Part shown: in pieces, positions 40,580-49,090 of the stretch
Position numbering within the stretch: the first letter of the stretch is position 1
How the letters are laid out: each line of letters begins with the position of its first letter
Source of the DNA: Nocardia yamanashiensis NBRC 100130
GTDB taxonomy: Bacteria; Actinomycetota; Actinomycetes; Mycobacteriales; Mycobacteriaceae
Assembly: GCF_001613325.1 (NCBI RefSeq)
Contig: NZ_BDCD01000036.1
Coordinates: 1-64,000 of the forward strand
Direction: 5' to 3'
Length of the DNA stretch: 64,000 bases
Position numbers and translations under genes: made by a program
The notes under the pieces: generated by a model
What the model saw: only the letters and a program-made list of their open reading frames with translations
The model's database searches: none
Told to the model about the DNA's origin: nothing

Positions 40580-41551
40580 GTGAGAACCAGAGCCCTGGCC
40601 GCCATCCTCGGCCTCACCGCGGCCCTCGCCGCCTACTGCGGAGCGGTCCAGCCCGCCGCGCATGCCGACGCCGCGGTCACCAAGGTGGAGAACAAGGTCG
40701 ATATCCGCTGCCCTTTCCAGACCCTGCACCAGAGCAGCGACTGGTACTTCCCCGCCGGCAACCCCAAGGCCCTGCTGTGGCTGCAGCACGGGTTCACCGG
40801 CTCCAATGACGCCATGGACGACACCGCGCGCAAATTCGCCGAGCAAGGGTTCCTCGTCTTCGCCCCGACGCTCCCGACCGCCAACCTGCTCGGCTGTACC
40901 ATCGCCAATCTCGGCAACAACACCGATTTCCTGCACAATGTGGCCGACCTGTTCGGCAAGGCCACCGACCCCGGGGACAAGCTCGGGCGCAGCTTCGCCG
41001 ACGCCAAATCCAAAGCCGGGCGCGGGAACCTGACCCTGCCCACCGCGATGGTGTTCGCCGGGCATTCGGCCGGCGGCGAGGCGGTGCCCTATGTCGCGCA
41101 GCAATTGCGGTCCGGGTATGCCGGCGCGTTCGCCAATCTGCGCGGGCTGATCCTGTTCGACCCGGTGAAGAGCTTCATCGGCAACAACCTGAGCAGTTCG
41201 CTCAACCATCTGAGCAACACCACCCTGCCGGTGCTCGCCATCAGTGCTCCGCCCTACAGCTGCAACAACAACGGCTCCGGCACCGCCGAACTGCAAGAGC
41301 AGCTGAACCGCTCGTTCCTGGGCGTGCGGCTCACCAGCGGCGCGCACATCGATGTCGAGGCCGCCAGCGCACCCGGACCGGACAAGACCGCCTGCGGCAC
41401 CCCGCAGGACAAGAATGTGGCCGCGCTGCAGAAACTCTCGACCGGCTGGGCGAACGATTTCGTCAGCGGTTCGACCACCGCGGATTACTACCCCGGTGGC
41501 GGCTACTACGAGGGCCTGCGCACCGCGGGCACCATCGAAACCCTGTCCTGA
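40580..41551 (+). CDS. Secreted alpha/beta hydrolase (PET-hydrolase/dienelactone-hydrolase-like)
   Basis: A 323-residue exported hydrolase. The first 31 residues are a Sec signal peptide (LAAILGLTAALAAYCGAVQP) with cleavage near AHA-DA. The mature part has LLWLQHGFTGSNDAM (oxyanion region), the nucleophile elbow FAGHSAGGEAV, and a late aspartate/histidine region (SGAHIDVEA). Four or more cysteines may form disulfides. GTG 40580 has AAGGGAG upstream. It is monocistronic with its own promoter and operator and ends at a strong bidirectional terminator, so its expression is separate from the catabolic operons around it. Its ester substrate is unknown. Confidence 0.85.
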   Translation: MRTRALAAILGLTAALAAYCGAVQPAAHADAAVTKVENKVDIRCPFQTLHQSSDWYFPAGNPKALLWLQHGFTGSNDAMDDTARKFAEQGFLVFAPTLPTANLLGCTIANLGNNTDFLHNVADLFGKATDPGDKLGRSFADAKSKAGRGNLTLPTAMVFAGHSAGGEAVPYVAQQLRSGYAGAFANLRGLILFDPVKSFIGNNLSSSLNHLSNTTLPVLAISAPPYSCNNNGSGTAELQEQLNRSFLGVRLTSGAHIDVEAASAPGPDKTACGTPQDKNVAALQKLSTGWANDFVSGSTTADYYPGGGYYEGLRTAGTIETLS

Positions 41552-41560
41552 TCCCCCTCG

Positions 41561-41598
41561 GCCCGTGGTGACGGCGGAAGACCGTCCGCACCACGGGC
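41561..41598. terminator. Strong bidirectional terminator
   Basis: GCCCGTGGTG (41561-41570) pairs perfectly with CACCACGGGC (41589-41598), ten base pairs, with an inner ACGG/CCGT stem. It fills the 63-bp gap between the convergent hydrolase and HMG-CoA-lyase-like genes, so it likely serves both. Confidence 0.75.
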
Positions 41599-41614
41599 TT
41601 TCGCCGGTCCGCGC

Positions 41615-42520
41615 TCAGGCTGCCGGGAAGCCGCCGGCGCGCCCGAGCAGGGCGGGCACCGGCTTGCCGAGCACCTCGCCCAGCCAGGCGCCGGTCTCGC
41701 TGACCCGATCCATCCGGACACCGGTTTCGATACCCATGCGATCGAGCATGTACAGCAGGTCCTCGGTGGCGATATTGCCGGTCGCGGCCGGAGCGAAGGG
41801 GCAGCCGCCGACACCGCCGGTGCTGGCGTCCAGGACGCGGGCGCCGGCCTCGAGCGCCGCGATCGCATTGGCGTATCCGGTGTTGCGGGTGTTGTGGAAA
41901 TGGCAGCGCACCACCGCTTCCGGGGCCAGCGCGGCGGCGCCGGTCACCAGCGTGCGGACCCGGTCCGGGGTGCCGACGCCGATGGTGTCGGCCAGTGCGA
42001 TCTCCTCCGGTCCTGCCGCGGCGACCCGGCGCACCAGATCCAGCACCCGCTGCGGGGGCACCTCCCCTTCGAACGGACAGCCGAAGGCGGCCGCGATGGT
42101 GACGGTGCGGAGCAAGCCGGAGGCGGCGGCGCGATCGGCCAGCGCGTGCCAGCGGTCGATCCCTTCCCCGGTACCGCAGCCCTGATTGCGGCGGCTGAAG
42201 GTATCCGTCGCCACCACGACGACATTGATCTCGTCCACGCCGCAGGCCAGCGCCCGGTCCAGGCCGCGCTCGTTGAACACCAGCCCGGCATAGGAGACGC
42301 CGTGACCGCGCGGTACGCCCGCCATCACCGCTTCGGCGTCGGCCATCTGCGGAACCCGTTGCGGGTTGACGAAACTCACCGCCTCGATACGGCGCAGCCC
42401 GGCCGCGACGGAGCGTTCGATCAGCCGGATCTTGTCGGCGGTGGCGACGATCTCCGATTCGTTCTGCAGTCCATCCCTGGGCGCGACTTCCAGCACGGTG
42501 ACTTCCACGGCGACCTCCAT
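41615..42520 (-). CDS. Hydroxymethylglutaryl-CoA lyase family protein
   Basis: A 301-residue HMG-CoA-lyase-like TIM-barrel enzyme. APRDGLQNE carries the catalytic arginine and aspartate, RCHFHNTRNTGYAN the metal-binding histidines, and GGVGGCPFAPAATGN the active-site cysteine loop. The family cleaves 3-hydroxy-3-methyl-acyl-CoAs to a 3-oxoacid (or acetoacetate) plus acetyl-CoA. It is divergent from a CaiB-type CoA-transferase, which could make its CoA-ester substrate; such pairs act on citramalyl-CoA-like or branched hydroxy-dicarboxylyl-CoA compounds. Confidence 0.92.
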   Translation of the reverse strand: MEVAVEVTVLEVAPRDGLQNESEIVATADKIRLIERSVAAGLRRIEAVSFVNPQRVPQMADAEAVMAGVPRGHGVSYAGLVFNERGLDRALACGVDEINVVVVATDTFSRRNQGCGTGEGIDRWHALADRAAASGLLRTVTIAAAFGCPFEGEVPPQRVLDLVRRVAAAGPEEIALADTIGVGTPDRVRTLVTGAAALAPEAVVRCHFHNTRNTGYANAIAALEAGARVLDASTGGVGGCPFAPAATGNIATEDLLYMLDRMGIETGVRMDRVSETGAWLGEVLGKPVPALLGRAGGFPAA

Positions 42521-42540
42521 AACTCATACCTTGCCGCGTT

Positions 42541-42566
42541 GTTTCTCTCAGGGATACAGTGTATCC
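42541..42566. promoter_or_regulatory. Overlapping operator palindromes in the HMG-CoA lyase/CoA-transferase gap
   Basis: Two elements overlap. GTTTCTCTCAGGGATAC (42541-42557) closely resembles the GTTTC-N7-GAAAC sites at 36684 and 36769. GGATACA-G-TGTATCC (42552-42566) is a perfect 7-bp inverted repeat of the kind bound by GntR-family dimers. The site is 21 bases upstream of the lyase start and 75 upstream of the CoA-transferase start. Confidence 0.55.
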
Positions 42567-42640
42567 ACTTTCGCGTACCGTACCCCCGCCCGCGCCCCGA
42601 TTCGATTGCGGCGGCGCGCGTTCCGAGATGGAGGGCCACC

Positions 42641-43852
42641 ATGCCAGCCGCACCGACCCCGACCGGCCCGCTGCGCGATCTGCGCGTCATCGAGATGGGC
42701 CAGCTGCTGGCCGGGCCGTTCTGCGGCCAATTGCTCGGCGATTTCGGCGCGGAGGTGATCAAGCTGGAGGCGCCCGGCGTCGGAGATCCCATGCGGCAGT
42801 GGGGCCGCGAACAGTCCCAGGGCAAATCCCTGTGGTGGCCGGTGGTGGCGCGCAACAAGAAATCGGTCACCTGCGATCTGCGGGATCCGGAGGGTCAGCG
42901 GCTGGCTCGTGAGCTCATCGCCCGCGCGGACATCGTGATCGAGAACTTCCGGCCGGGCACCATGGAGCGCTGGGGTCTGGGCTACGAGCAGCTGCGCGAA
43001 GGCAATCCGGGGCTGATCATGGTGCGGGTGACCGGGTACGGCCAGACCGGGCCGTACGCCCCGCGCGCCGGGTACGGCTCGATCGGCGAGGCCATGGGCG
43101 GAATCCGTTACACCACGGGCGATCCGGACTCCGCCCCGGCGCGCACCGGCATCTCGATCGGCGATTCACTGGCGGCGGTGTTCGCCACCATCGGCACCCT
43201 CGCAGCCGTCCATCACAAGGACCGCACCGGGCAGGGACAGCTGGTCGACTCGGCCATCTACGAAGCGGTGCTGGCCATGATGGAATCGCTGCTGCCCGAA
43301 TACGCCATCACCGGATACCAGCGCGAACGCACCGGATCGGTGCTGCCCAACGTCTCCCCCAGCAATGTGTATCCGACCGCGGGCGGGGAAATGATCCTCA
43401 TCGCCGCCAATCAGGACTCCGTCTTCGCCCGGCTCACCGAACTCATGGGCCGGCCCGAATTGGCTTCGGATCCACGGTATTCCAACCACACCGCCCGCGG
43501 TGCGCGCATGGACGAGCTCGACGACCTGATCGCGGACTGGACCCGCGGCGCCGACGCCGACGACCTGCTCGAGCGGTTGCACCGCGGCGGCGTGCCCGCC
43601 GGGCGGATCTTCACCGCGCGCGATATGTTCGCCGACCCGCATTTCGCGGCCCGCGAGGCCATCGCGCGCATCGCCCATCCCGAGTTCGGCGAGCTGCCCA
43701 TGGCGAACGTGGTGCCCAAGCTCAGCGCCACCCCCGGCAATATCCGGCACGCCGGACCCGAACTGGGACAGCACAATTCCGAGATTCTCGGCGGACTCCT
43801 CGGCCTGGACACCGAGCAGCTCACCAAACTCGCCGCCACCGGCATCATCTGA
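42641..43852 (+). CDS. CaiB/BaiF family III CoA-transferase
   Basis: A 403-residue CoA-transferase from ATG 42641. Family blocks are LRVIEMGQLLAGPFCGQLL, GDFGAEVIKLEAPGVGDPMR, NKKSVTCDLRDPEGQ and VIENFRPGTMERWGLGY. It is clearly related to, but distinct from, the product of 36815-38002 (QWGREQSQGK and the C-terminal third differ). It is divergent from the HMG-CoA-lyase-like gene and ten bases upstream of the isochorismatase-like gene. It probably activates a di- or hydroxy-acid for the lyase. Confidence 0.92.
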   Translation: MPAAPTPTGPLRDLRVIEMGQLLAGPFCGQLLGDFGAEVIKLEAPGVGDPMRQWGREQSQGKSLWWPVVARNKKSVTCDLRDPEGQRLARELIARADIVIENFRPGTMERWGLGYEQLREGNPGLIMVRVTGYGQTGPYAPRAGYGSIGEAMGGIRYTTGDPDSAPARTGISIGDSLAAVFATIGTLAAVHHKDRTGQGQLVDSAIYEAVLAMMESLLPEYAITGYQRERTGSVLPNVSPSNVYPTAGGEMILIAANQDSVFARLTELMGRPELASDPRYSNHTARGARMDELDDLIADWTRGADADDLLERLHRGGVPAGRIFTARDMFADPHFAAREAIARIAHPEFGELPMANVVPKLSATPGNIRHAGPELGQHNSEILGGLLGLDTEQLTKLAATGII

Positions 43853-43862
43853 GGACCGCGCG

Positions 43863-44495
43863 ATGCAGGATCTGAACGAGGACGCCCGCAACGCCGGCTA
43901 CGGACTGCCCTTGGGCGCGGGCGAGCGCCCGGCAGTGCTGGTGATCGATGTGTGCGCCGCCTACGTCACCGACGGCTCGCCGCTGCGCGCCCCGGTCGAG
44001 GACGCCGTCCGCGCCACCGCCACCCTGGTCGCCCACGCGCGAACACATGGCTATCCGGTCGTCTTCACCAGGGTCAGCTTCCGCCCCGGCACCACCGACG
44101 GCGGCCTGTTCCGGCGAAAGATCCCGAACCTGGCGGTCTTCGAAGCGGGCAACCCCCTCGGCGAATTCCTCGACGACCCCCGCCCGCTCCCCGCCGAAGC
44201 CGTGGTGACCAAGCAATACCCGAGCGCATTCCACGGCACCGCCCTGGCCGGCAACCTCACCGCCGAACGCATCGACACCCTGCTCATCACCGGCCTCACC
44301 ACCAGCGGTTGCGTCCGCGCCACCGCCACCGACGCCATGCAGCACGGCTTCCGCAGCCTGGTCGTCGCCGACGCCTGCGGCGACCGCGACCCGCGCCTGC
44401 ACGACGCGAACCTCTACGACCTCAACGCGAAATACGCGGACGTGATCACCCTCGACGCCGCCCTGCACCTGCTGTCGCGACCCGGCCCCGACTGA
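43863..44495 (+). CDS. Isochorismatase-family amidase (N-carbamoylsarcosine/maleamate amidase-like)
   Basis: A 210-residue cysteine hydrolase. The catalytic triad is visible as D29 in VLVIDVCAAYV, K in VVTKQYPSAFHGT and C in ITGLTTSGCVRATATDAMQH. The N-terminal NEDARNAGYGL segment and the CAAYVTDGSPL loop match the N-carbamoylsarcosine amidase/maleamate amidohydrolase branch rather than true isochorismatases. It would release ammonia from an open-chain amide, a typical late step in pyridine, pyrimidine or creatinine breakdown. It follows the CoA-transferase gene by ten bases. Confidence 0.9.
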   Translation: MQDLNEDARNAGYGLPLGAGERPAVLVIDVCAAYVTDGSPLRAPVEDAVRATATLVAHARTHGYPVVFTRVSFRPGTTDGGLFRRKIPNLAVFEAGNPLGEFLDDPRPLPAEAVVTKQYPSAFHGTALAGNLTAERIDTLLITGLTTSGCVRATATDAMQHGFRSLVVADACGDRDPRLHDANLYDLNAKYADVITLDAALHLLSRPGPD

Positions 44496-44511
44496 TCCCG
44501 GACCGGTCGAG

Positions 44512-44545
44512 GACTCGTGAGTGACGCACTCGGGGTGGGCGAGTC
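44512..44545. terminator. Branched hairpin between convergent amidase and CoxS-like genes
   Basis: GACTCG (44512-44517) pairs with CGAGTC (44540-44545), and inside it GAGTG/CACTC (44519-44523, 44527-44531) forms a second stem around ACG. The structure lies in the 72-bp convergent gap and is a plausible shared terminator, without a U-run. Confidence 0.4.
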
Positions 44546-44567
44546 GATTCGTCGCCACCACGCCCGC

Positions 44568-45041
44568 TCACCCGGCTGCCGTCCGGCGGGCCGCGGCCAA
44601 CCGCACGGCCTCGAGCACCTTGGCGTATCCGGTACAGCGGCACAGATTCCCGGCCAACGCTTCACGAATCTCGGCGTCGGTGGGGTCCGGATGCCGTTCG
44701 AGCAGGTCGTGGGATTGCACGATGAGTCCCGGGGTGCAGAAGCCGCACTGCACCGCACCGGTGTCGATGAATGCCTGCTGCACCGGATCGAGGTCGCCGC
44801 CGCGGGCGAGTCCCTCCACGGTCCGCACCGAGCGGCCGTGCGCCTGACCCGCCGCCACCATGCACGAGCAGACCGCGGTACCGTCCAGATACACGGTGCA
44901 GGAACCACATTCGCCCTGTTCACAAGCGTTCTTGGCGCCGGGGAGACCGATGCGGTCGCGCAGCACGGTCAACAGGCTCTCCCCTTCCCAGACGTCCTCG
45001 ACGGTCTCGTGCGAACCATTGATATCGAAGCTCACGCGCAT
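44568..45041 (-). CDS. Molybdenum hydroxylase small subunit, (2Fe-2S)-binding (CoxS-like)
   Basis: A 157-residue protein with the two [2Fe-2S] clusters of xanthine dehydrogenase-family small subunits. The plant-type cluster is ACEQGECGSCTVYLDG with a later CSC, and the alpha-helical cluster is QCGFCTPGLI with GNLCRCTGY. It passes electrons from the molybdenum centre to FAD. The matching large subunit is most likely the gene at 46775-49090. The two are separated by a PucR regulator on the opposite strand, an unusual split. No FAD subunit is adjacent. Confidence 0.93.
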   Translation of the reverse strand: MRVSFDINGSHETVEDVWEGESLLTVLRDRIGLPGAKNACEQGECGSCTVYLDGTAVCSCMVAAGQAHGRSVRTVEGLARGGDLDPVQQAFIDTGAVQCGFCTPGLIVQSHDLLERHPDPTDAEIREALAGNLCRCTGYAKVLEAVRLAAARRTAAG

Positions 45042-45243
45042 CGGCCCGGATTCCTTTCGTCAACCTCACCATAAGAGGGGGGGCAGTTCGTCGCGACGGC
45101 GAACGGACACCGAAGCTGTTGTTGCCCAGCACTTTCGGCAATGCGGGTAAGTACAGCGGGCCGAGCTGCCTGCGGGCAAGAGGCCGAATGCTCGAAATGT
45201 GCCCCACCTCACAGTGGAAAGTTTGTGGGTATGTCCAGGCGCC

Positions 45244-45260
45244 CCAACTGTTAGCGTTGG
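45244..45260. promoter_or_regulatory. Inverted repeat directly upstream of the PucR start
   Basis: CCAAC-N7-GTTGG ends five bases before the GTG start of the PucR gene, in the 224-bp divergent gap with the CoxS-like gene. It may be an autoregulatory or activator site. A CCAC-N6-GTGG element lies about 40 bases further upstream. Confidence 0.35.
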
Positions 45261-45265
45261 CAACC

Positions 45266-46756
45266 GTGCGACTGCGCTCCGTGCTCGCCATGACGGACCT
45301 GGGTCTCGAACTCATCACCGGCGAAGAAGACCTGGATCGTCTCGTGCGCTGGGCGGTCACCACCGACCTCTCCGATCCCAGCCGCTATCTCTCCGGAGAC
45401 GAACTGGTGATCACCGGAATGCACTGGCGGCGAGACGATTCCGACAGCGATACCTTCGTGCGCGCGCTGGCCGGAGCCGGAGCCGCCGGCCTGATCGTGG
45501 GCCAGGCCCGGTACGGCTGGATCCCGGACGATGTCGTCGAAGCCTGCCGCCGGCACCGCATCCCGCTGCTGCGGGTGCCGGAGACGGTCACCTTCGCGAC
45601 GGTGACCGAAGGGGTCAACCGCAGCCTGTCCACCGGCCGATCCGCCGACCTCGGCGCGGTGCTGGACCGCCACCGGCAGGTCGTCACCGGCGGCGGGCTG
45701 GACTCGATCCTCGGCCTGATCGAACGTGATCTCGGAATCCGCTGCCGGATAACGTCTTTCACTGGACGGGTGCTGGCCGGGCAGCCGTTTCCGCCGGGCC
45801 ATGAGATCGGTGCGGCCCTCGGCGTCCGCCTGCCGCCGTTCGTCGTGCGCGATCACGGAGCGCCGTACTCGGTCCTCGCGGTGCACGAGGACAGCGCCGC
45901 GCGCCCGATCAATCGGTATCTGGTCTGCGCAGGCGATTACACGGACTGGCCGATGGAGCGGCGCACGGTCCTGCGCGAGCTCGCCGCCATCGCCGCGCTG
46001 GAACACATCCGTGACGGCCGGCCTACCGTGCAGGACCGGATCGCTCAGGAATTGATCGAGATGATCGTCCGGGAAGCCGAACCGGCGGAGATCGTTTCGC
46101 GCCTGGAATTCATCGGCACGGTATCCGGGCGGCAGTACGTCGTGGTGGCGGCGGCAGCGGCGGAACTGCGCGCGGCCGAGCTGCGCGAGGTAGTGCGCGA
46201 GATCCTGCATGACCGAATCCCCGCGATCGGCATGCTCGACGGCGTGGGAATCGCGCTGATAGCAGCCGAAAACGATGTCCCCCTGGCGATCCGCCGCGCG
46301 GTCGAATCACCCGCCGTGAGTCGGCACGGCGGCGGACTCGCCGTCGGCGTGAGCCGTGCGGTGGAACGCGCGGGCCTGCGCGGCGCGGTGGAGGAGGCGC
46401 GCCTCGCGTGCCGCACCGCCGCGGCCGGCGCCGGGCCCGCGCGCGTGGTCAGCCATGACGAGCTCGCCACCCACGTCCTGCTGCTGTCCAGCGTCCCCGA
46501 CGAAGTGCGCCGCATGTTCCGGCACCGCCTGCTCACCCCGCTGCACGCCTACGACCGGCGGCACCGCACCGACCTCACGCACACGCTCGAGACGTTCCTG
46601 CGGGTGTCCGGCGCATGGACCACATGCGCCGAACTGCTCCATATTCACGTCAACACACTGCGCTACCGCATCCAGCGCATCGAGGAACTCACCGGGCGAG
46701 ACCTGGCGCGCCTCGAGGATCGCGTGGACTTCTTCCTGGCCCTCACCCTGTGGTGA
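45266..46756 (+). CDS. PucR-family transcriptional regulator
   Basis: A 496-residue regulator starting at GTG 45266, giving the typical PucR opening VRLRSVLAMTDLGLELITGE. The N-terminal PucR ligand domain (residues 5-120) and a middle region of about 200 residues are followed by the C-terminal helix-turn-helix (LHIHVNTLRYRIQRIEELTG, about 455-475). PucR proteins control purine, allantoin and related nitrogen-compound catabolism. Here the gene is divergent from the small subunit of a molybdenum hydroxylase and convergent with the large subunit gene, so it probably controls that enzyme. An inverted repeat (CCAAC-N7-GTTGG) lies just before the start. Confidence 0.92.
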   Translation: MRLRSVLAMTDLGLELITGEEDLDRLVRWAVTTDLSDPSRYLSGDELVITGMHWRRDDSDSDTFVRALAGAGAAGLIVGQARYGWIPDDVVEACRRHRIPLLRVPETVTFATVTEGVNRSLSTGRSADLGAVLDRHRQVVTGGGLDSILGLIERDLGIRCRITSFTGRVLAGQPFPPGHEIGAALGVRLPPFVVRDHGAPYSVLAVHEDSAARPINRYLVCAGDYTDWPMERRTVLRELAAIAALEHIRDGRPTVQDRIAQELIEMIVREAEPAEIVSRLEFIGTVSGRQYVVVAAAAAELRAAELREVVREILHDRIPAIGMLDGVGIALIAAENDVPLAIRRAVESPAVSRHGGGLAVGVSRAVERAGLRGAVEEARLACRTAAAGAGPARVVSHDELATHVLLLSSVPDEVRRMFRHRLLTPLHAYDRRHRTDLTHTLETFLRVSGAWTTCAELLHIHVNTLRYRIQRIEELTGRDLARLEDRVDFFLALTLW

Positions 46757-46774
46757 ACAGCCGTGGCTACCGGG

Positions 46775-49090
46775 TCAGGCGCCGACCCGCGGCAGGGCGA
46801 TCTCATCGGGTCGGACCGGCACTCGCGGCAGCTCCAATCCGGTGGCGTCACGCAGCGCGTTCATGATCGCCGGGGTGGACGACAGCGTGGGCGGCTCACC
46901 GACCCCGTTGAGTCCGTACGGCGAATCCGGATGGGGAAACTCGAACAGCATCACCGGCATACTCGGCACATCGAGGATGGTGGGGATCAGATAGTCGGTG
47001 AACGACGGATTCCTCACGCGCCCTTGGCCATCCAGCAGAATCTCCTCCATCAGCGCCAGACCGAGGCCCTGTGCGCTCCCGCCGTGGATCTGGCCTTCGA
47101 CCGCCATGGGATTCATCGCCTTGCCGACATCCTGGGCCACGGCGAGTTCCACCACCCGCACCAACCCGAGTTCCTCGTCGACGTCCACCACCGCGCGGTG
47201 CGCACAGAACGCGAAGGCGATATGGGCGCTCCCCTGCCCGCGTTCCGGATCGATGGCCTGGGTCGGTCGATGGTGATACTCGAAAACCCTTTCCAGCGTT
47301 TCGGTTCCGACCAGCTCGGCGATCGATGCCACCGGGTCGCCGTGCGCCGCATCGACGACCGCGTTCGCGCGCAGCGCGAGACCCACGGCGTCGCGACCGC
47401 ACGCCCGCGCCGCCCGCCGCAGGATCTCCCGGGCGATCTGACGGCAGGCGCCCTGCACCGCGCCACTGGACATCCAGGTCATGCGCGACGCCGAGGAGGA
47501 ACCCGCGTCACCGATCCGAGTGTCCGCGGGCAGCACCACCACCTGCGTGACGCCCAGTTCGGTGGTCGCGATCTGCGACTGCACCGTCGTGATCCCCTGT
47601 CCGCATTCGGAGGCGGCGGTGTGGATCGACGCGACCGGCTCGCCCGCCACGATCGACAGCGTCACCCGGGCCGTGGAGATGTCGTCGACCCCGCCGGAAT
47701 ACCCGATCGCCTTGACTCCCACCGCGTATCCGACGCCCCGCCGAATGCCTTCGCCGTGCGTCGTATTGCCCACGCCGCCAGGCACTGTGCGCAGGTCGAA
47801 ACCTTCCTCCGGTTCCGGCAGCGGCCTGGACCGCAATGCGGTCAGCAGCTCACGCACCGGAGCGGGACCGTCGATCGGCTGGCCCGTCGGCAGCACCGTG
47901 CCGGTCGTCATGGCGTTCTTCAGCCGCAGCTCGAGCGGATCCATGCCCAGCGCCCGCGCGAGCTTGTCCATATTGGATTCGCAGCCGTAGGCCGACTGCA
48001 CCGCGCCGAATCCGCGCATCGCGCCACACGGCGGGTTGTTGCTGTAGACCACCAGGCCGTCGATCTCCGCATGCGGGACCTCGTACGCGCCCGCCACGAA
48101 ATACGCGGCGTTGGCGATCACGACCGGCGAGGTGGAGGTGTAGGCGCCACCGTCGAGCAGCAGGCGGGCCTTGACGTAGACGAGTTTTCCGTCGCGGGTC
48201 GCGCCGTGCTCGTAGCGCATCTTCGCGGGATGCCGGTGCACATGCCCGAAGAAGGACTCGTAGCGGTTGTAGACCATCTTCACCGGTTTGCCGAGCCGCA
48301 GCGCGAGCATGCAGGCGTGCACGTGCACCGAGAGGTCTTCCTTGCCGCCGAAGGCGCCCCCGATCCCGGCCATCGTGAGCCGGACCTTGTCCGGGGGCAG
48401 GGCCAGACAGGGCGCGAGCTGTTCGAGATCCTTGTGCAGCCATTGGGTCGAGACGTACAGCTCCACGCCGCCGTCCGGGCTGGGGATCGCCAGGCCGGAT
48501 TCGGGGCCGAGGAAGGCTTGATCCTGCATGCCCACCTCGTATTCGCCGCTGACCACGACCTCCGCCGCGGCGCGGGCGCGGTCCATATCGCCGTGGCGAA
48601 TCTTGACGTGCCGCACCAGATTCGAGTCGTTGTGCAGCACCCGTGTGCCCGGCGCGAGGGCGAGTTCGGCATCGGTGACCGGCGCCATCACCTCGTAGTC
48701 GACCTCCACCAGTTCGGCTGCCCGGCGCGCGATCTCGGGATCGTCCGCCGCCACCAGCGCGATCGGCTCGCCCTGATAGCGGACCTGGTCGATGGCCAGG
48801 ACCGGCTGGTCGGCGATTTTCATCCCGTAGGTCTTGGCTCCGGGGACATCCTCGTGGGTGAGGACCGCATGCACGCCCTCGACCGCGGCCGCCTTGCTGA
48901 TGTCGATCGACCGGATGCGCGCCGCGGCGTGCGGGCTGCGCACGGTGGTCGCCCACACCATGCCCTCCATCCAGAGGTCCGAGGAGTAGGCGAACTCGCC
49001 GGTGACCTTCAGCGCGCCGTCGGGCCGCGGCGCGCTGTCGCCGACGCCCAGGCCCGCTCCGGTGCGCGCGCCGCGCACCAGGGCCGTCAT
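46775..49090 (-). CDS. Molybdenum hydroxylase large subunit (xanthine dehydrogenase family)
   Basis: A 771-residue molybdopterin-binding subunit from ATG 49090 with GGAG upstream. The N-terminal domain (DGALKVTGEFAYSSDL) is followed by the molybdenum domain: QDQAFLGPESG, MAGIGGAFGGKEDLSVHVHA, PPCGAMRGFGAVQS, AASECGQGITTVQSQIA and the catalytic-glutamate loop GLNGVGEPPT. The CO-dehydrogenase active-site signature is absent, so it should be an N-heterocycle hydroxylase of the nicotinate/xanthine/isoquinoline kind. The CoxS-like gene at 44568-45041 is the likely partner; the FAD subunit may be the orphan at 57565-58473. It lies beside PucR and GntR regulators. Confidence 0.92.
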   Translation of the reverse strand: MTALVRGARTGAGLGVGDSAPRPDGALKVTGEFAYSSDLWMEGMVWATTVRSPHAAARIRSIDISKAAAVEGVHAVLTHEDVPGAKTYGMKIADQPVLAIDQVRYQGEPIALVAADDPEIARRAAELVEVDYEVMAPVTDAELALAPGTRVLHNDSNLVRHVKIRHGDMDRARAAAEVVVSGEYEVGMQDQAFLGPESGLAIPSPDGGVELYVSTQWLHKDLEQLAPCLALPPDKVRLTMAGIGGAFGGKEDLSVHVHACMLALRLGKPVKMVYNRYESFFGHVHRHPAKMRYEHGATRDGKLVYVKARLLLDGGAYTSTSPVVIANAAYFVAGAYEVPHAEIDGLVVYSNNPPCGAMRGFGAVQSAYGCESNMDKLARALGMDPLELRLKNAMTTGTVLPTGQPIDGPAPVRELLTALRSRPLPEPEEGFDLRTVPGGVGNTTHGEGIRRGVGYAVGVKAIGYSGGVDDISTARVTLSIVAGEPVASIHTAASECGQGITTVQSQIATTELGVTQVVVLPADTRIGDAGSSSASRMTWMSSGAVQGACRQIAREILRRAARACGRDAVGLALRANAVVDAAHGDPVASIAELVGTETLERVFEYHHRPTQAIDPERGQGSAHIAFAFCAHRAVVDVDEELGLVRVVELAVAQDVGKAMNPMAVEGQIHGGSAQGLGLALMEEILLDGQGRVRNPSFTDYLIPTILDVPSMPVMLFEFPHPDSPYGLNGVGEPPTLSSTPAIMNALRDATGLELPRVPVRPDEIALPRVGA

